The position numbers and the translations under genes were made by a program. Shown piece after piece: positions 1 to 7,003 of a stretch of 14,760 bases of DNA; the first letter of the stretch is position 1; every line of letters begins with the position of its first letter. The DNA lies in the NCBI GenBank assembly GCA_964517075.1, contig CAZFAT010000284.1:1-14760 (forward strand), written 5' to 3'. The notes beneath the pieces were generated by a model, which made no database searches, had not been told where the DNA came from, and saw nothing but the letters and a program-made list of their open reading frames with translations. This DNA is from CAZFAT01 sp964517075. Lineage in GTDB: Bacteria > Acidobacteriota > Vicinamibacteria > Vicinamibacterales > SCN-69-37.

Positions 1-642
1 CGGCACGACGAACTTCATCCGCGCGTCGAACGCTTCCAGCGCCCGCGGCGCGACGCCGATGACTTTGTAGGCTTCATCGTCGATCCGCACCTCCGTGCCG
101 AGGACCTCGGGGTTCTCCCGGTACTGCGCCTGCCAGTAGGACTGCGTGAGGACGATGACCTTGTCGGCGCCCGGCCGGTTCTGGTCTTTCGTGAAGAAGG
201 TGCCGATCACCGGCTGGATTCGCAGGATGCTGAAGATCTCGGCGGTCATCCGGACACCGGGCAGACGGACCACCGAATCCTTCTCGCCGACCAGCCCGTA
301 GAAGAACGTCCAGAGCCCAACGCTCTCGTAGGAGGTCGCGTTCTGGGAGTAGTCCAGGTAGAACGGGATGTTGGCCGGCATGTGCACCAGGCCGGCCTTC
401 ACCGCGGACGTGTACAGCTCCACGATCCGCTCCGGCTCCTGATACGGCAGCGGCTTCAACATCAGCGAATAGACGGTGGAGAAGATCGCGGTCGTCGCGC
501 CGATGCACAGCGCCAGCGTCACGAGCGTGGTCGCGGTGATGCGCTTGGACTTCCACAGCAGCCGGGAGGCGTGCCGAAGGTCGGTCAGGGCGCCGGCGAA
601 CAGGCCGGGGGACGCGAAAGCGGTGGGGGGCGATGAGGTCAT
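1..642 (-). CDS. ADOP/MacB-like ABC transporter permease, 5' part (C-terminus off the left edge)
   Basis: Reading from the ATG at 642 down to base 1 gives 214 uninterrupted codons with no stop, so only the N-terminal part is present. About 40 cytoplasmic residues with a D-L-R-H-A-S-R-L-L stretch are followed by one membrane segment at about residues 38-62 (T-L-V-T-L-A-L-C-I-G-A-T-T-A-I-F-S). Then comes the start of a MacB-type periplasmic core domain (L-P-Y-Q-E-P-E-R-I-V, later G-V-R-M-T-A-E-I-F-S-I-L and V-L-T-Q-S-Y-W). This N-terminal pattern is typical of the acidobacterial duplicated orphan permeases: about 800 residues, two FtsX/MacB units, often with no ATPase partner. Substrate is unknown; relatives act in efflux or lipoprotein/envelope processes. 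No clear Shine-Dalgarno sequence precedes the start. It diverges from the toxin-antitoxin genes. Family call is firm; ADOP versus ordinary MacB cannot be settled without the C-terminal half. Confidence 0.85.
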   Translation of the reverse strand, partial: MTSSPPTAFASPGLFAGALTDLRHASRLLWKSKRITATTLVTLALCIGATTAIFSTVYSLMLKPLPYQEPERIVELYTSAVKAGLVHMPANIPFYLDYSQNATSYESVGLWTFFYGLVGEKDSVVRLPGVRMTAEIFSILRIQPVIGTFFTKDQNRPGADKVIVLTQSYWQAQYRENPEVLGTEVRIDDEAYKVIGVAPRALEAFDARMKFVVP

Positions 643-1129
643 GGTCGAAGGCTCGGGTCTTGGGAAAAGACGATCGTTGGGATCGGTTCCCTTAGACCCC
701 GGTCCAAGGCTGGCGGCTTGGCCTGGCCGGTCTCCCTCGATCCGGATTGCGGTTGGGACTGTCGTCCGCGGCCTCCGGGGAGCCGCCGCTCGAACGCGTC
801 ACTCCGTCCGCGCGCGGGTTGACCTGTCGCCCATCGCCTCGCTGCGAATCCCGATGGCTTCGCGCGCCTAGCTCTTTGGCGTCGTGAAAGTTATCGTCGA
901 GGTGGGACCCGCATCAACGGCGCCTCGGCATGAGTCGCGCGAGCCGTTCGGGCCGGCCGGGCGCTCGCACGTCAAGAAAGGCAGAGGCTGCGGGCCTGAC
1001 ACGATCGTCGGAGTCGTTCACGCCAACGGAATTCTATCCGCGTCAACGTGCCTCCTTCGTCTGGACGAGAGCGTCGCCGGAGGACTGCGGGTCGATCTCA
1101 CGGATCGCGCCGCGGCTGCGCCATCTGCT

Positions 1130-1149
1130 ATGTGCTACCATGTGCTACC
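1130..1149 (+). repeat. 10-bp tandem repeat in front of the antitoxin start
   Basis: The unit ATGTGCTACC occurs twice back to back (1130-1139 and 1140-1149) and the next bases begin a third ATG at 1150. Three ATG triplets therefore lie 10 bp apart, each in a different frame; only the one at 1150 reads the antitoxin. The repeat could be operator half-sites for autoregulation or a replication-slippage product. That it is a repeat is seen directly; its role is inferred. Confidence 0.8.
1133..1141 (+). promoter_or_regulatory. possible extended -10 element of the toxin-antitoxin operon (leaderless start)
   Basis: TGC followed by TACCAT (1136-1141) fits an extended -10 hexamer (TG-N, then 4 of 6 matches to TATAAT). 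It ends eight bases before the antitoxin ATG at 1150, so transcription would begin at or next to the start codon. No Shine-Dalgarno sequence is visible upstream, which agrees with a leaderless message. No good -35 was found at the usual distance. Confidence 0.35.
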
Positions 1150-1434
1150 ATGTCACGGTCCTCCGAGGTCGGCGTGCGCGAATTGCGGCAGAACCTCAGC
1201 GTGTATCTCGCCCGCGTGAAGAAAGGCGAGCGGCTGGTCGTCACCGAGCACCGGCAGGTCGTGGCCGTACTGGCTCCGGCGGAGGCGAGTGATGAGCTGG
1301 TCTCGCGGTTGGTGGCGGCCGGCCGCGCCACTGCCGCCCGGAGACCGGTCGCGGAGCTCCCGCGGCCCCTCGCCTCCCGCTTCAAGAGATCGTTGAGCGA
1401 GGCCGTCCGCGAGCAGGGCGACGATGCCGTCTGA
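1150..1434 (+). CDS. type II antitoxin, Phd/YefM-like
   Basis: A 94-residue protein. Residues about 7-43 (V-G-V-R-E-L-R-Q-N-L-S-V-Y-L, then K-G-E-R-L-V-V-T-E-H, then V-V-A-V-L-A-P) are the Phd/YefM DNA-binding fold: a strand, the R-E-L-R-Q-N-L-S helix, and the beta-hairpin that dimerises. The basic, Ala/Arg-rich C-terminal half has no fixed motif and is the part expected to wrap and inhibit the toxin. It would neutralise the PIN toxin downstream, whose gene it overlaps by 11 bp, and repress the shared promoter with it. The ATG at 1150 was chosen because it begins just before the conserved fold; a longer in-frame extension back to 1048 is Arg-rich, unrelated to the family, and includes the repeat. 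Confidence 0.85.
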   Translation: MSRSSEVGVRELRQNLSVYLARVKKGERLVVTEHRQVVAVLAPAEASDELVSRLVAAGRATAARRPVAELPRPLASRFKRSLSEAVREQGDDAV

Positions 1435-1840
1435 GGGCGCCAGCGAACGCTATGCGTATCTTGACGCGTCGGCGATCGTGAAACTCGTGATCGCCGAGCC
1501 CGAAACCGCTGCGCTCGAAGCCGACGCCGCACGCCGTGCAGGCCTCCTGACATCGCGGTTGGGCCTGACTGAGGTCCGCCGCGCCGCGCGCCGCGTCGGC
1601 AGCCGTCGCCTCGTGCAGCAGGTCGAGGACGTGCTGGAGGCGCTCGTCGTGCTGGAAATGACGACGTCGATGTTCGACCGCGCGGCCGATCTCGTGCCCA
1701 CCGCGCTCCGGACCCTCGATGCGTTGCACGTGGCTGCCGCCCTGGAGCTCGACCTTCCATCAACTGACTTCATCACGTACGATGCCCGGCTTGCGGAGGC
1801 CGCCCGCCGGCATGGTCTCAGCGTCGTGGTGCCTCGATAA
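1424..1840 (+). CDS. PIN-domain toxin ribonuclease (VapC-like)
   Basis: A 138-residue PIN-domain protein of typical VapC length, predicted to be a magnesium-dependent RNase that cuts tRNA, rRNA or mRNA when freed from its antitoxin. The four acidic residues expected at the active site are present: D14 in Y-L-D-A-S-A-I-V-K-L, E50 in L-T-E-V-R-R, D99 in R-T-L-D-A-L-H-V-A-A-A-L, and D120 in F-I-T-Y-D-A-R-L-A. Nothing suggests inactivation. The ATG at 1424 overlaps the end of the antitoxin gene and has an AGGG (1415-1418) five bases upstream, so the pair is probably translationally coupled. Pairing of a VapC-like toxin with a Phd-type rather than AbrB- or RHH-type antitoxin is common. Confidence 0.9.
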   Translation: MPSEGASERYAYLDASAIVKLVIAEPETAALEADAARRAGLLTSRLGLTEVRRAARRVGSRRLVQQVEDVLEALVVLEMTTSMFDRAADLVPTALRTLDALHVAAALELDLPSTDFITYDARLAEAARRHGLSVVVPR

Positions 1841-1863
1841 GTCGCCGGGCGGCAGGCTGACGC

Positions 1864-2664
1864 ATGAACTCGTGTTCGCGATCAGGTATCGCCGGCGCTC
1901 TCGTTGTCGCCGCGACGCTGGCCTGCGCTGCGGCGCCGGCTCCACCGCCGGCGCAGGGAGGTGGCCCCGCCCTGTACACCTACCGCATCGTCAATACGTA
2001 CCCGCACGATGCGCGCGCGTACACGCAGGGGCTGATCTACCGGAACGGGTTTCTGTACGAAAGCACGGGCCGCCACGGCGAGTCGTCGATGCGCAAAGTC
2101 AAGCTCGAGACCGGCGACGTCCTTCAGCGACACGACGTCGACGCGAAGCACTTCGCGGAAGGCATGACCGAGTGGCGCGGGAGGCTCCTGCAGCTGACGT
2201 GGAAGGACGGTCTCGGCTTCGTCTACGACATGGCGACGTTCACACCGCAGCGGACCTTCACCTATACGGGCGAAGGATGGGGTCTGACGCACGACGACGC
2301 GATGCTGATCCTGAGCGACGGCAGCGCGACGCTGCGCTTTCTGAATCCGGAGACGTTTCGCGAGACCCGCAGGATCGACGTGCGCGATCGTGGTCAGCCC
2401 GTGCCGCAGTTGAACGAGCTCGAGTTCGTCAAGGGCGAGGTCTACGCCAACGTCTGGCAGACAGAACGGATCGCACGCATCTCACCGACGACAGGCGCGG
2501 TGCTCGGCTGGATCGATCTGCGCGGCATCTGGCCTGGCCGGCCGTCCGCCGACCAGGACGCCGTCCTCAACGGTATCGCGTACGACGCGAGCGGTGACCG
2601 GCTGTTCGTGACAGGGAAGTGGTGGCCTCATCTGTACGAGATCAGGCTGGAGCGGCGCCCGTGA
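1864..2664 (+). CDS. glutaminyl-peptide cyclotransferase (plant/Xanthomonas-type five-bladed propeller)
   Basis: A 266-residue protein with an N-terminal export signal (hydrophobic I-A-G-A-L-V-V-A-A-T-L-A-C at 9-21; the Cys could be a weak lipoprotein site) and then the Glu_cyclase_2 domain. Family landmarks are D-A-R-A-Y-T-Q-G-L (F/Y-T-Q-G-L motif), the A-E-G-M-T-E-W stretch, W-G-L-T-H-D-D, L-N-E-L-E-F-V, and L-N-G-I-A-Y-D near the C-terminus followed by F-V-T-G-K-W-W-P. The enzyme converts N-terminal glutamine of peptides to pyroglutamate with loss of ammonia, without a metal, and here probably acts outside the cytoplasm. The gene starts 23 bp after the toxin stop; a GGCAGG-like site precedes the ATG. 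The physiological substrate is unknown. A short CGTGG/CCACG hairpin at 2673-2686 follows the gene but has no U-tract. Confidence 0.88.
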   Translation: MNSCSRSGIAGALVVAATLACAAAPAPPPAQGGGPALYTYRIVNTYPHDARAYTQGLIYRNGFLYESTGRHGESSMRKVKLETGDVLQRHDVDAKHFAEGMTEWRGRLLQLTWKDGLGFVYDMATFTPQRTFTYTGEGWGLTHDDAMLILSDGSATLRFLNPETFRETRRIDVRDRGQPVPQLNELEFVKGEVYANVWQTERIARISPTTGAVLGWIDLRGIWPGRPSADQDAVLNGIAYDASGDRLFVTGKWWPHLYEIRLERRP

Positions 2665-2708
2665 CGAATGGCCGTGGTCGGCCACGACGAACGTGAAAAA
2701 CGCGACGG

Positions 2709-2737
2709 TTTACCAAGTGTGCCGTTCGCGGTAGGAT
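2709..2737 (+). promoter_or_regulatory. possible promoter of the DUF1080 gene
   Basis: TTTACC (2709-2714) and TAGGAT (2732-2737) are separated by exactly 17 bp; each matches the sigma-70 consensus at four of six positions. The predicted transcription start falls at about 2744-2745, on the ATG, implying a leaderless message. The same AGGA (2733-2736) also lies eight bases from that ATG and could instead serve as a Shine-Dalgarno sequence; both readings favour the start at 2745. Confidence 0.35.
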
Positions 2738-2744
2738 GCGCCAT

Positions 2745-3503
2745 ATGAACAGACGATCCTTCCTCTCGCTCGGCACCCTGCTCGGCGGGTCGGCCGCCTT
2801 GGGATTAGACAGGTTGACCATCCCCACGTTCGCTCAGGCGGCCGAGCGGCCCATGCCGGAGGCGGTCGTGCCCGACCGCGTGATTCAGTTGTTCAACGGC
2901 AAGGACTTGACGGGCTGGTGGCCCGACATCCCGCCGAGGGGCAAGGACCCGAACCCGCCCGCCAGCTTTCTCGCCCGGAACGGCATGCTCGTCAGCATGG
3001 GGACGCCGCGCGGACACCTGCTGACCGACGGGGCGTATCGCGACTACCGCGTGGAGGTCGAATACCGGTTCCCGGGCAAGCCGGGAAACTGCGGCGTCCT
3101 CGTCCACGCCTCGCGCCTCCGCGCGCTGTCCGGAATGTTCCCCGCCTCGATCGAGGTGCAGATGAACCACATGCACGCGGGGGACTTCTGGTGCATCCAC
3201 GAGAACATCGAGGTGCCGGACATGGCCGCGCGCCGGCCGCGCAAGGAAGGCCAGCAGTACGGGGGCACCGACGGCGACGCGCGCCGGATCCTCAATCTCA
3301 CCGACGGCTCGGAGAAGCCCCTCGGCGAATGGAACACGATGGCGATCGAGACGCGCGCGCGCACGCTCAAGGTGTGGGTCAACGGCGATCTGGTGAACGA
3401 AGGGTTCAACTGCACGGCGGACCGCGGCCGGCTCGCGATCCAGGCCGAGGGCGCCGAGGTCGAGTTCCGGAAGGTGCAGATCGGCCCGCTGCCCAAGGCG
3501 TGA
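2745..3503 (+). CDS. Tat-exported DUF1080 (3-keto-disaccharide hydrolase-like) protein
   Basis: A 252-residue protein whose first residues N-R-R-S-F-L-S-L-G plus a hydrophobic stretch form a twin-arginine signal, with a plausible cleavage site after A-Q-A near residue 32. The remainder is a DUF1080 (PF06439) concanavalin-like beta-sandwich: V-I-Q-L-F-N-G-K-D-L-T-G-W at 46-58, D-Y-R-V-E-V-E-Y-R-F, G-N-C-G-V-L-V-H, I-E-V-Q-M, then the late W-N-T-M-A-I-E and G-R-L-A-I-Q-A-E-G-A-E-V-E-F-R. Some members hydrolyse 3-keto-glycosides; many are uncharacterised. It may process a carbohydrate outside the membrane, upstream of the sugar importer that follows 93 bp later, but the two units need not share a transcript. 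An ATG at 2736 is also in frame but lies on the AGGA. Confidence 0.85.
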   Translation: MNRRSFLSLGTLLGGSAALGLDRLTIPTFAQAAERPMPEAVVPDRVIQLFNGKDLTGWWPDIPPRGKDPNPPASFLARNGMLVSMGTPRGHLLTDGAYRDYRVEVEYRFPGKPGNCGVLVHASRLRALSGMFPASIEVQMNHMHAGDFWCIHENIEVPDMAARRPRKEGQQYGGTDGDARRILNLTDGSEKPLGEWNTMAIETRARTLKVWVNGDLVNEGFNCTADRGRLAIQAEGAEVEFRKVQIGPLPKA

Positions 3504-3596
3504 ACCGGGAAGTCCGCGGCCGGTGGATCCGAGACGGCCGCCTGTGGTCGCCACCCTGATCACGCTCCGAGGAGTCCCGCGGGCAACCCCAAGCAG

Positions 3597-4571
3597 GTGC
3601 GTGGAAGCACGCATGTGACCGTCGACGCGCCTCTTGCGACCGCCGCCAGCGTTCGAGCGTGGGACGTGGTCGGCGTCGGCGCCAACTCCGTCGACTTCGT
3701 TCATCTGCTGCCCGGCTATCCGCAGCCGTCCGGATCCTTCGCCAAGATGAAGATCCAGCGGCAGCAGATCCTGTGCGGCGGGCAGATGGCCACCGCGATG
3801 TGCGCGTGCGCGCGGCTGGGCCTGCGCGCCAAGTATGTCGGCGTCACCGGGACCGACATCAACGGACAGCGGGTGCGCCTCGAACTCGACACGCGCGGCA
3901 TCGATCTGAGCGACGTCATCATCCGCGACGCGGAGAACCAGTACGCCGTAATCCTGGTCGACGAGACCACCGGCGATCGCATCGTGCTGTGGGATCGCGA
4001 CGACCGGCTGATGATGCGCGACCGCGACATTCCGGCTGAGGCTCTCGTGCACGCGCGCGTCGTGCACGTGGACGACGTCGATCAACGCGCGGCGATTCGC
4101 GCGGCCGAGATCGCGCGCGAGGCCGGCATCGTCGTGACGAGCGACATCGACCGGCTCACCGACCGCACGCGCGACCTCATCGACGCGGTGACGATTCCGA
4201 TTCTCGCGGAGCACGTGCCCACGCGCGTGAGCGGCCTTCCGGACCAGGAAGACGCGCTGCGCCGCCTCCAGCAGCCACACCATCGCCTGTTGTGTGTCAC
4301 GCTCGGCGACCAGGGCGCGATGGCCCTGGACCAGAACGGCATCCATCACGCGCCAGCCTTTCACGTGGAGGCGGTCGACACCACCGGGGCCGGCGACGTC
4401 TTTCGCGCCGGCGTCATCTACGCGCTGCTGCGCGGCTGGCCGACGCCCGACCTGCTTCGTTTTGCCAACGCCGCCGCCGCGGTCAGCTGCACGCGGCTCG
4501 GCGCGCTCGGCGGCGTGCCGACCCTCGACGAAGTCGAGGCGCTGGCCGCGTCCGGCAATGTGCGCGTCTAG
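3597..4571 (+). CDS. PfkB-family carbohydrate or nucleoside kinase
   Basis: A 324-residue ribokinase-fold kinase that would phosphorylate a sugar or nucleoside with ATP in the cytoplasm. Visible landmarks are the N-terminal V-V-G-V-G-A-N-S-V-D strand, the I-L-C-G-G-Q-M-A-T-A-M-C-A-C-A-R-L-G glycine-rich substrate region, and the C-terminal PfkB signature D-T-T-G-A-G-D at 261-267, whose last Asp is the expected catalytic base, followed by F-R-A-G-V-I-Y-A-L-L-R-G. The usual Asn/Ala-rich nucleotide-binding end (F-A-N-A-A-A-A-V-S-C-T-R-L-G-A) is intact. The GTG start at 3597 is the first in frame and lacks a clear ribosome site; GTG at 3615 is an alternative. Its end overlaps the ABC ATPase gene by 14 bp, so it likely phosphorylates the imported substrate. 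The exact substrate cannot be read from the sequence. Confidence 0.88.
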   Translation: MRGSTHVTVDAPLATAASVRAWDVVGVGANSVDFVHLLPGYPQPSGSFAKMKIQRQQILCGGQMATAMCACARLGLRAKYVGVTGTDINGQRVRLELDTRGIDLSDVIIRDAENQYAVILVDETTGDRIVLWDRDDRLMMRDRDIPAEALVHARVVHVDDVDQRAAIRAAEIAREAGIVVTSDIDRLTDRTRDLIDAVTIPILAEHVPTRVSGLPDQEDALRRLQQPHHRLLCVTLGDQGAMALDQNGIHHAPAFHVEAVDTTGAGDVFRAGVIYALLRGWPTPDLLRFANAAAAVSCTRLGALGGVPTLDEVEALAASGNVRV

Positions 4572-6078
4572 CGCCGACGCCTCGGCGACGGCGGCGCCGC
4601 TTCTCGAGATGCACGGCATCCGGAAGGCCTTTCCCGGCGTCGTCGCGCTCGACGGCGTCGACCTGACGGTGCACGCCGGCGAAGTCCACGTGCTGCTCGG
4701 CGAGAACGGCGCCGGCAAGTCGACGCTGATGAAGATCCTCAGCGGCGCCTATCGGAAAGACGCCGGCAGCATCCTGATCGCCGGCGTCGAGGCCGCCATT
4801 CACAGCCCGCGCGATGCGCTCGCCCGCGGGATCCGTGTGATTTACCAGGAGCTCAACCTCGTTCCGCATCTGTCGGTGGCCGAGAACATCTTCCTCGGCC
4901 GGGCGCCAACGACGATTCCGGGCGTCATCGACTGGCGCCGGCTGCATGCGGACACGGCGCGGCTGCTCGGCGATCTCGGCATGCCGATCGCGCCCGCCAC
5001 ACGCGTGCAGCGTCTGAGTCTGGCCGAGCGTCAGATGGTGGAAATCGCGAAGGCGCTGAAGGACGACGCGTCGATCCTGGTGATGGATGAACCGACGTCT
5101 TCGCTGACAGCGCGGGAAGTCGATCAGCTGTTCACGCTCATCGAGCGACTGATCGCACGCGGGGTCGCCATCGTCTACATCACGCACCGTCTCGACGAGG
5201 TGTATCGCATCGGCACGCGCGTGAGCGTGCTCCGTGACGGCCGCCATGTGGCGACCAGGCGGCTGGCCGAGACGACCGTGCCGGAGCTCGTGCGCTTCAT
5301 GGCCAACCGGAGTCTCGGCGAGCACTTTCCCAGGCAGCGGACGCCCCCTGGCGAGGAGCTGCTGCGGCTCGAGCGCGTCGGGCGTGGCGACGCCCTGCAC
5401 GACATCACGTTGTCCCTGTGCGCCGGCGAAGTCGTCGGCGTGGCCGGGCTGTTAGGGGCGGGACGCAGCGAGCTGGCGCGCGTCATCGCTGGCGCCGATC
5501 GCGCAACGACCGGGACAATCTTCATCAAGGGCCAACCCACGGTGCTGCGGTCGCCAGCGGCGGCCATTCGCTGCGGCATCGGCCTCCTGCCGGAGGATCG
5601 CAAGGCCGAAGGCCTGGTGGCGCTGCTGACCGTCGCGCGCAACATCGCGCTGCCGCATGGCCGCCGACTCGCGCGCTTCGGCGTGCTGCCGCCCGGACGC
5701 GAGACCGCGCTGGCCGAGCCCATCGTCCGCGACCTGCGCGTGAAGGCGACGCCGACGCAGCCCGTACGGCTGCTCAGCGGTGGGAATCAGCAGAAGGTGG
5801 TGCTCGGCAAGTGGCTGGCCGGCGATGCCCGAATCTTCGTGTTCGACGAGCCCACGCGGGGCGTGGACGTCGGCGCGAAGGTGGAGATCTACAACCTGAT
5901 GAACCGCCTCACCGCAGACGGCGCCGGCATCCTCATGATCTCGTCGGAGCTCCCCGAGCTGCTCGGCATGAGCGATCGCATTCTGGTGATGCATCGCGGC
6001 CGTATCCAGGCGGAGCTCGATGCCCGCGAGGCGACGCAGGAGCGCGTCCTGACCGCGGCGCTCGGACTCACGAGATGA
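4558..6078 (+). CDS. sugar ABC transporter ATPase with two nucleotide-binding domains (RbsA-like)
   Basis: A 506-residue protein, the usual length for CUT2 importers. Domain 1 has Walker A G-E-N-G-A-G-K-S-T (48-56), Q-loop Y-Q-E-L-N, a divergent signature L-S-L-A-E-R-Q and Walker B I-L-V-M-D-E-P-T-S-S-L, ending in an I-T-H-R switch histidine. Domain 2 has a degenerate Walker A G-L-L-G-A-G-R-S-E (Lys lost), a canonical signature L-S-G-G-N-Q-Q-K, and F-V-F-D-E-P-T-R-G-V-D-V-G-A-K. One intact and one degenerate site is normal in RbsA/XylG/MglA-type proteins, so this is not a defect. The ATG at 4558 lies inside the kinase gene and the stop overlaps the permease start (ATGA), pointing to one transcript with coupled translation. 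It powers sugar import together with the next two genes. Confidence 0.95.
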   Translation: MCASSADASATAAPLLEMHGIRKAFPGVVALDGVDLTVHAGEVHVLLGENGAGKSTLMKILSGAYRKDAGSILIAGVEAAIHSPRDALARGIRVIYQELNLVPHLSVAENIFLGRAPTTIPGVIDWRRLHADTARLLGDLGMPIAPATRVQRLSLAERQMVEIAKALKDDASILVMDEPTSSLTAREVDQLFTLIERLIARGVAIVYITHRLDEVYRIGTRVSVLRDGRHVATRRLAETTVPELVRFMANRSLGEHFPRQRTPPGEELLRLERVGRGDALHDITLSLCAGEVVGVAGLLGAGRSELARVIAGADRATTGTIFIKGQPTVLRSPAAAIRCGIGLLPEDRKAEGLVALLTVARNIALPHGRRLARFGVLPPGRETALAEPIVRDLRVKATPTQPVRLLSGGNQQKVVLGKWLAGDARIFVFDEPTRGVDVGAKVEIYNLMNRLTADGAGILMISSELPELLGMSDRILVMHRGRIQAELDAREATQERVLTAALGLTR

Positions 6079-6998
6079 GGGCCCGCCAGTTTGGCACGCT
6101 CATCGGGCTGCTCGTGCTGTGCGCGGTGTTGTGGGTGCTCACCCCACACTTTCTCACCGTATCGAACTTGCTCAACATCGCGCAGCAAACGAGCATCAAC
6201 GCCATCGTGGCCGTCGGCATGACGTTCGTCATTCTGTCGGGCGGGATCGATCTGTCGGTGGGGTCGATTGTGGCGGTGGCCGGCGTCGTGCTCGGCACGC
6301 TGCTGCACCAGGGACAGCCGCTGCCAGTCGCCATGGCCGCGTCGATCGCCGTGGGCGTCGCGTGCGGCGCGGCCAACGGCGCGCTCGTGAGCTGGGGTGG
6401 CCTGCCGCCGTTCATCGTCACGCTCGGCATGATGAGCATCGCGCGCGGGGTCGCGCTGGTTGTCACCGAGGCCCGTCCGGTATCGGGATTCGATGCCGGC
6501 TTTCGCTCGCTCGCGACCGGCTCGATGGCGTTCATCCCGGCGCCGGTGGTGGTGATGATCCTGGTCTATGGGGTCGCTCATCTCGTCTTGACGTACACGA
6601 CGTTCGGACGCTACGTCTACGCGATCGGCGGGAACGAGGAAGCGACGAGGCTGTCGGGGGTGAACGTGCGCGCGCACAAGACGGCCGTCTACGGCGTCTC
6701 CGGCCTCATGAGCGCCGTGGCGGCGATCATCCTCACGGCCCGGCTCAATTCCGCGCAGCCGATCGCCGGGATGATGTACGAGCTCGACGCCATTGCGGCC
6801 ACCGTGATTGGCGGGACCAGCCTGATGGGCGGCCAGGGATCGCTGGGTGGCACGCTCGTCGGCGCGCTGATCATCGGCGTCCTCCGCAACGGCCTGAACC
6901 TGCTTGGCGTATCCTCGTTCCTCCAGCAGATCGTGATTGGCGTCGTCATCGTGGGCGCCGTACTCGTGGACACCGTGCTCAAGCGGCACCGAGAGTAA
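6075..6998 (+). CDS. sugar ABC transporter permease (RbsC-like)
   Basis: A 307-residue membrane protein of the BPD_transp_2 family. About eight to ten hydrophobic segments can be seen, starting at about residue 8 (L-I-G-L-L-V-L-C-A-V-L-W-V-L). The conserved V-G-M-T-F-V-I-L-S-G-G-I-D-L-S-V-G-S motif, the I-G-G-N-E-E-A-T-R-L-S-G-V cytoplasmic coupling loop and the D-A-I-A-A-T-V-I-G-G-T-S-L-M-G-G-Q-G motif are all intact. It would form a homodimeric channel with the RbsA-like ATPase. Its ATG overlaps the ATPase stop by four bases, and the binding-protein gene begins five bases after its own stop. Confidence 0.95.
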   Translation: MRARQFGTLIGLLVLCAVLWVLTPHFLTVSNLLNIAQQTSINAIVAVGMTFVILSGGIDLSVGSIVAVAGVVLGTLLHQGQPLPVAMAASIAVGVACGAANGALVSWGGLPPFIVTLGMMSIARGVALVVTEARPVSGFDAGFRSLATGSMAFIPAPVVVMILVYGVAHLVLTYTTFGRYVYAIGGNEEATRLSGVNVRAHKTAVYGVSGLMSAVAAIILTARLNSAQPIAGMMYELDAIAATVIGGTSLMGGQGSLGGTLVGALIIGVLRNGLNLLGVSSFLQQIVIGVVIVGAVLVDTVLKRHRE

Positions 6999-7003
6999 CC
7001 TTC

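Larger units (their letters stand above)
643..1149. other. intergenic region without a supportable gene
   Basis: About 500 bp separate the divergent permease and antitoxin genes. Open frames cross it on the plus strand, but their translations are rich in Arg/Ala/Ser/Pro, match no family I recognise, and lack convincing start signals. It must hold the permease promoter and that of the toxin-antitoxin pair. I see no tRNA, long repeat or clear terminator. The only structured element is the 10-bp tandem repeat at its right end. Confidence 0.5.

Noticed and set aside
382..1292. Several plus-strand open frames in and after the permease region
   Set aside because: They overlap the permease on the other strand or the antitoxin in other frames, and their sequences are Arg/Ser-rich without domains.
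2805..4718. 637-codon open frame on the minus strand
   Set aside because: It is antisense across the DUF1080 gene, kinase gene and start of the ATPase gene, spans their intergenic gap, and has no recognisable domain.
5431..5478. Loss of the Walker A lysine in the second domain of the sugar ABC ATPase as a sign of decay
   Set aside because: A degenerate second Walker A (G-A-G-R-S-E) is characteristic of the RbsA/XylG/MglA family and not a defect.
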